Of a stretch of 64,000 nucleotides of DNA, positions 57,491 to 64,000 are shown piece after piece. The notes below the pieces were generated by a model, which was given only the letters and a program-made list of their open reading frames with translations, was not told where the DNA came from and did no database searches. The stretch's first letter is position 1. Every line of letters starts with the position of its first letter. Position numbers and translations under genes: made by a program. Origin of the DNA: Tetranychus cinnabarinus (taxonomy: Eukaryota; Arthropoda; Arachnida; Trombidiformes; Tetranychidae); assembly GCA_022266195.1 (NCBI GenBank), contig WHVY01000004.1, forward strand, positions 141,501 through 205,500, read 5' to 3'.

Positions 57491-60400
57491 ATTCAATAAT
57501 ATTGAATCAGTTTGTACAATGAGTTGCTCCGAATGTTGTCAATATTTATAGAGCAGAAATATGTGCTCAGTAAAGGTTGAGTTTTTGTTGCATGATAGTA
57601 ACATGACAAGACATGAATAGAGATTATCCTAATCATTTGTCCATACCTGAACAAAAGGTTTCCATTCACCTATAACTTCAATCAAAACTTTAATCAGATT
57701 AAATTGTTCATTTATTGTTGTTCTTATTCAATGTTGCTATTGATGGGAAAACATATGCAACTCCTATTGACATGAAGCTGTTAAAAAACAATTAAATCTG
57801 GTCAATATTAAACGTAATGTTAGTATATATTAGCTAATGATTACAAACTATTGCAACTATTATTTTGTTGGGAATTAACCATTTTTAACAAGTAATTGTT
57901 AAATTGGTTTCAATTTGTTTCTCTTTACCTGTTTACCATTTAATTGAACTGAAATGCTTCTGTTGCATTGATTACAACCTAAAAGGTAAACAAGATTAAA
58001 GTGATAATAATAGCAATAATAATGGATTCAGGTAACAGTTTATTGATGAAAATAAAGGTTAATAATAACGATGACCAGAAAATGTTGATAATTAAATAAG
58101 TAATTGAATATTTTTTGATAAATAATCTTAACAAGTTAAACATTGTTTGCTCATTGATAAAGAGTAATTTACTGTGTATATTAATGTTATAATTTATGTA
58201 CATTAATACATTGATTTTTGTTTACGATTGATTGATTGATTATGATTGCCATTATTATTAATATTATTTATTACATTATAATCATTTGTTTCACTTTCCC
58301 TTTTGTCCATCACCATAAGTAAACCCAAATTGACAAAAAGTACACTTAAATTTGATATCAATAATAGTGTAAAATAACGATGTTTATTATTATTATTATT
58401 GATTAGTTGATGGTAAACATGAAACAGATTTTTTTATCGTAAAAAAAGGTCATAAAGAAATAATAATTTTACTATTTTCTTGCTTTTTATGTTACCTTTT
58501 ATGACTTTTGTTTTTGTTTCAAGATATAATACATTTATTCATAATCATGTTTACCTAAACACAACAAAATTAAACATTTTCATCATTTTTGTTGTTGTTT
58601 ATTGATATCAAATAGCAATTGTTGAACACATGATACAGGCTAATTGAGATACATTTTTTGTGGCTTGTACATCAATTACAAGTCATAATTGACTCTAAAT
58701 CATTCAATTTATTTTACAGATTAATTGGATTCTCTGGTTTTATGGCTGTTCTTTGCAAGTGATTGTGTTTATCGAGGATAATGATTGCTTTTTGTTTTGA
58801 TACAAGCATTTGATTCGCGACTTGCTGGACTCGAGTTGTGATAAGTTGAAAAATTTAAAATTCAAATGATAAGTTGTTCTGTTGGACGATCCCGCACACT
58901 TGGAATTGTTGATATAAAATGAAATTTCTGGTCAACTGTGATTGTGAAGGTTTGCCCAATGATACTTTGAATCGTTTGAAAGGCTTTTCATTTGCTGGTT
59001 TATTAATCATGCAAATGGACTCTCAAGATCACATCGCAAGGTAATTAAAATAATTAGAGTAAATTTAACTTTGAAAGCGCTTTCCATTAATATAGCTATT
59101 AATCATCTTTTTTGGATGAAAGTGAAAAGTTTCCCAATTTTCAACTTTACAATGAAACCAATTTTGGTGAAACTTTCCGTTGATAAAAATGAGTTTACAG
59201 TTTCACATTAAACTGGACATTTGATTTATTATTGAACAACAAAAACAACATTTGATAAACTTGAGAATTGGTTTCTTTGTTGTTGTTGATTGAAATTTGT
59301 TTCGTTGAAAATCATTTTTGTATTATTATTAGTATCATTGGGAGTTGAAAATATATTATCATCGTTTTTCAGCTAAAGTGAAGTAAAATATGATAAATAA
59401 TCAATTTATTTATTACTTTTTCATCATTTATTATAATGAAATAATATTATTAATAGGAAACAATATATTAATATGAGTTGATGATGTTTATAAATTTTCT
59501 GGTTAATCTATTTATTGAGACATTTATACTTGTTCTTATTATCTTCATTCACTGATCATTAATTATCCTGTTTGACATGAGAAGCACAGAAAAAGAAGAA
59601 ACAAGAAGAAGTAAAGGATGAAGATGATGATGAGTTTGCTTCATGATGAAAGGATGAAGATGAAGGCAGAACCAGTGGTTAATCAGATTGAATAGGAAAG
59701 GATGTGTTATATTTACCAGTTATTTTAGGCCTTTGATTAAACAATAAAATTGATCCATTGTTGATTCTTCCTCCCGTTGGTTTCAGGTCAATCAGATTAA
59801 TTATCTTGTCCTTGTTGATCATATCACAGCCAAACTGTTGTCATTTTGTTCAACAGCATTAATCCAATCTATCATGATAAACACAGTCAAAGTTAACCTT
59901 TTCATCTTTTATTCAAACAAATGAACAAAAGCTAAACTCACAAGTCAATAACCAATTCAATGAATCCAATCAAACTTGAATTTATACCAATTTTATTTTC
60001 TTTCATCTTTTCAATTCGTTTTCAGATGGATTCACACCTAATTCATTAAGAAAGTTTATTCGCAAAATATTTATGATAAAAATGGCTTTATATTACAAAC
60101 TAATTCACTTAATATTTATGAAATTTTAACTTATTAATTGAATCGTGATTTCCAACTTAATCTAAGATCTCACATCTTGAGTGACTCTACTTGAATGTCA
60201 GGATATTCAAGCTATGTTATTGACCATTGAAGATTCATTAAACCTCCAGAATTGATGAAAAGTGCAAGAGTAACAAATCAAAAGTTATTACATTTTGAAA
60301 TTTTGCATACTTTAATTATCTCATCTAGTTTGCAACAATCAACTAATATACTGTATTGTATCGAGTCAAATCTCTGTTTGGTTTTAAGTGAATTTTGAAC

Positions 60401-62099
60401 TCATTATTTTGTAGTTTTCATTTCTTGCAATGATGACCATAATAATCTGATCAAAATAATCCTTGAAATACGCAATTTCATCTTGAACATTATGAAAGCC
60501 TATAACAATCAGAGCTTATTAATGATATCTTAACATTATATTGTCAATATTATTTTATTATTGTTATAACTTTTTGAGTTTTGCAGAGTCATTTTTGAGC
60601 ACATTTAAGCTGATTATCATTTTGAAATCTGAAAGAGTTGAGAAAAGAGTTGCAGGGAAAAAGGAAAAGAAGAAGAAGAAGAAATGAAAAGGAAAACAAA
60701 ATTTGAAATAATGTTCAATAAAATAGATTATAACATTTGAAAACAACAAACAAGGTAAAGGGTTTTCTAATAATGTTGAGATGAAACTGGGAGTGAAAAT
60801 ATGTTGGTAACAAATAACGAAAAAAGATGAAGATAAAGGGAAGATAAAGAAGAAGATTGAAATGAAGATGAAGCAAAAGAGCATTACAAATGAATATATT
60901 ACACTTTGCATTTACCAAGAGGCAAAAAATAACACTTTCAATAAGAAACAAGAAAATCCATAAGAATATGAAAAAGTGAAGAGAAACGAAAGAAAAAAAA
61001 CGAACACAAAAATCCCTTGCGATTTTTGATATAATATTTAATATAACTCACATCCTATAACAAAACAGATATAATAACAGTAATAATAATAAAAATATTC
61101 AAGAAGAGTTGAATGAGGAAAAAAAGTGGACACAAAATAACCCGTTTTTCAAGTAACATTCAACTTGAAATGAGAAGCAAAAAAGTTTTTCTTCTTCTCG
61201 AATGATATTCCTATCGGAATTACGTTTTATCATTTTGATTATTAACATGAATAACTGTTTGAATAGGTAACAATTTCAATTGTTATTTTGACTTGATATT
61301 TGAATGAAACAGAAAGTGAAGAAAAAGTAAAGGAAAAAAAAACTTATTCCAGGTTTACCTCGGAATCTAATATTATAAATAATCAATTCAGAACTTTTCT
61401 TTTAATAGAACGTCATATTGAATTTAATTTATTAACAAGGTTAGATTAAGAGGTTTAGATGAAGATGAAGATATATTCATCATCATCATCATCTTTTTCG
61501 TGGTAACAGATGCAACAATCTGTTGCAAATTATTATTATTATATAACTTTTTGCTTCTCGCCATAATAAACTCCTCCTTTTGATATCTTGCTTCAATCCT
61601 CCCTATATAATGATTATCATCATTAAAACGTTTATCATTGCCTTTCATCTTCGCCATTCAAACTAATTGTTCCCAATCATGAATCAATCAATGTTCAACA
61701 TTCAACTGATTGACTTGTTAAAAGCGAGACAAGACTTGAAACTCGTGCAGTTTGATTGTGTGGTTAGGTTACACTTTAAGGTTAATGGTTGCCTTATGAC
61801 AAACACGCGTCTCAAATTAACCTTTTTGTTTGTCATCAACTTAACCACTTGGACTTTTGATTGTTATTATCTTAACATGACACGTGGTCGTATGGACAAT
61901 TGAACAATCATATTTAGTGTATCAATCTCACGCCTTTGTTGGTTTCAGTTTCTTTTAAATTTAACATTTTTTTTGAATTCATCAGTTGATGAAACTTTTC
62001 TTAACATGAAATGATTCAATGGGCAGTTGAGTTACGAGTGATTCAATATGATTTTGTTGGGAAGAAAAAATTAGGTAAAATCAATAAATGACCGAATAT

Positions 62100-62150
62100 T
62101 GATGGTGATGATGATTATGATGATGAAGGAGGAGGAGGAGGAGATGAAGC
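62100..62150 (+). repeat. GAT/GGA microsatellite
   Basis: GATGGTGATGATGATTATGA runs into GGAGGAGGAGGAGGAG. A compound trinucleotide repeat. Confidence 0.8.
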
Positions 62151-64000
62151 TGAATCATTTTCCTCTTCATGTTGTTAGTTTTTTTTGCATCTCTTTGAAC
62201 ATCTTGACTCAATGGTTCGTCTGACATTGATGGATCAAAAATCATGAAAGATTGATGACAATCTATTAAATTGATGAATCATTTGATTGGTAGACATAAA
62301 CAGATTAAAAGCAATACCAATAAAAATGAAAGCTCAAACAATCAAATGTAAAGCTACGAATCGTCTCGTTAACTCAACTGAATTATGATGCACAATTAAT
62401 AACTAATCTATTAGTTCATGAAATACTTAAGCAAAAGTATTTTTTCTTATCAACTTAATCATCCAATTAATTGTTGATTAATTGAGCGCAGATGAATTAG
62501 CAAAAAAAGTGTAAAAAAATCGAAGAAAAAAAAGTTGAAAAACTCGAAGCTAAAAAGTTAACAATTTATTAATAATCTTAATTAGAGATTCGACTTTTTT
62601 CGTCTCTTTTGATCAACTCTTAACTATGAAGGTAATTATCTATTGATTAACAGTTGAAGTTCTGGTGAGTTGGAGGGACAAAAGTCAACAATTTGATTAA
62701 TTTATTGAATCGATTTGAGTTGAATTTAAAGTTTAAAGTATATCTTGAAAGATGTTTTTCTCATCATTATCTTTGCAATATTTCATCTTCATTTTCATGG
62801 AAGTTTGAAATTCAATACAACAAAATTGACTGAGCACTGAACGGTTGGAATAAAATGATGAACATTGAGAAAATGAAAGAAAAGTAATGAGATTTTCATT
62901 CGATTCTGTCCAATGAAACTTTTTTTTCAGTTGAAATATTATTGCAAATGGATGACGATGATGATGAGTAAGAGAAGGAAAAGAAAGACGAAAGACAGTA
63001 AAGATGGAAACAGTTGAAAGTAAATAAAATTGGAATAAAAAATTGAAAAGTTGAGGATAACTTGAAACTCGGAGTGAAATGATATAGTATTGCAAAAGTA
63101 TAGAGTCAATAGTATATCATTTGTATGAATAACTTTGTTTTTGTGTTCTCAATCAAATTGATTTTATCATCATCATCATATTGTCTTATTATATTTTATT
63201 ATCAACATTATCATTAGTTTGATAACATTAATCTCTATGGAAATTATAATGCGTTAACATTTTTTGTTAACTTGCAATGATAAATGATAATAATATTGTT
63301 TCCAATGATTTGTTCAACTTTTTGTTTAATCATGAATTAGTTTCTCCCATTTTCATCGATCCCTTCAACAATCAACTAATTGTTGTCCATTACAATTCGT
63401 TTGTTCGTTAAATTGAACTGTTAAACAGTTATTAACTGTGATCTTTTATCATTGATTATTGGTGTTGATATTGTTGCTCTTGTTGGTTATTTTCAATTCT
63501 GTGATTATCATTATTATTGATTGACCATAAAGTCTATTGAATGCAATTGCATGGAAATGCATTTAGTTTTGTATGAAGATGAAGATAAGGCTCAATACAC
63601 ATGATAATATTAATAATGATAATATCAAGTTGATACAGTTTTGTATGAAGACAATATGAAGACTGGGAAGACAAGTAACTGTTAACCAAAGAGGAACAAT
63701 CTAAATGTCTGAAAGTTACATTTCATTTGGTCTAAAAATGGTAAATCAAATTATGTCCACTTTTATCCCAGCACTTTGGTTAGTGGCTATGAGAAGGGGA
63801 ATCATGAGGATGATGAGGAGGAGGATGAGAAGGAGAAGAAGAATGATAAAAGTAAAGTTGATTGGTTGAACATTTTCATTACAAATCAATGGAGAGAGTT
63901 GAACGCGTTGAAACTATTGTTATTTTTATTAATGTTTAACTCGATGATCGGGTAAATCGTATTAGTTTATCTGATAACTAGGAAGAAGAGATGAAGATGA

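Larger units (their letters stand above)
51807..64000. other. Long gene-poor stretch, no supported gene
   Basis: Twelve kilobases of A+T-rich DNA. It is dominated by short strand-asymmetric purine or pyrimidine runs (52520-52600, 54440-54500, 59580-59680, 60655-60700, 62940-63000) and by AAT, TTA and GAT repeats (57399-57490, 58240-58270, 61470-61500, 62100-62150). All open frames are short and biased to Phe/Ser/Leu or Lys/Asp/Met. No tRNA, rRNA or known microRNA was found by reading. Confidence 0.5.

Noticed and set aside
59822..59843. TATCACAGCC resembling the 5' end of miR-2 family microRNAs
   Set aside because: The bases upstream and downstream do not pair with it to form a precursor hairpin, and the rest of the 22-mer differs.

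Overview
The window is AT-rich eukaryotic DNA with spliceosomal introns (GT..AG, from about 70 bp to over 1.2 kb), abundant TCATCA/GATGAA-type microsatellites, and proteins of clear arthropod type: a chitin-binding (CBM14) secreted protein, a Sevenless/ROS1 receptor kinase, an Nkx6/HGTX homeobox pair and a trypsin-like protease. Compactness, base composition and gene content suggest a mite, possibly a spider mite (Tetranychidae). That placement is inference; no species marker is visible.

Layout. 0-2 kb: a two-exon gene (+) for a 54-aa protein carrying one calponin/UNC-87-type repeat. 2-8 kb: no gene I can support. 8-11.8 kb: a three-exon gene (+) for a 1236-aa protein with five CBM14 domains joined by mucin-like and Lys/Glu/Asp-rich linkers. 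12.8-14.2 kb: complete five-exon V-ATPase subunit E (-), tail-to-tail with the chitin-binding gene. 15.6-21.8 kb: a Sevenless/ROS1-type receptor tyrosine kinase (-) with an unusually short ectodomain; its first exon was not found. 23.9-26.4 kb: complete four-exon trypsin-like serine protease (+), divergent from the receptor.

30-42 kb is the accessory-like part. An intact six-exon AP-3 adaptor mu subunit gene (-, 32.9-35.2 kb) is flanked by two decayed copies in the same orientation and a further exon-2 scrap. Mixed in are an ATAD3 fragment, a 799-bp element with 226-bp inverted arms that read as identical, a 199-bp hAT-like MITE, and, inside exon 3 of one AP-3 mu copy, an LTR-like insertion containing one MITE plus a second MITE sharing its terminal repeats and also making 8-bp target duplications. 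Two intronless tandem Nkx6/HGTX homeobox genes (+, 38.3 and 43.3 kb) bracket the third AP-3 mu copy.

44.3-64 kb is nearly gene-free: long A+T-rich, purine/pyrimidine-asymmetric intergenic DNA with one orphan exon (-, 51.1 kb) beside a Tc1/mariner-type MITE. It could hold control DNA for the homeobox pair, but that is inference.

The genes do not form a pathway. Two serve endomembrane/lysosomal function (V-ATPase E, AP-3 mu), two are secreted products, one is a receptor and two are developmental regulators. The clearest oddities are the compact ROS receptor, the AP-3 mu duplication and transposon cluster with its long palindrome, and the tandem intronless Nkx6 pair.
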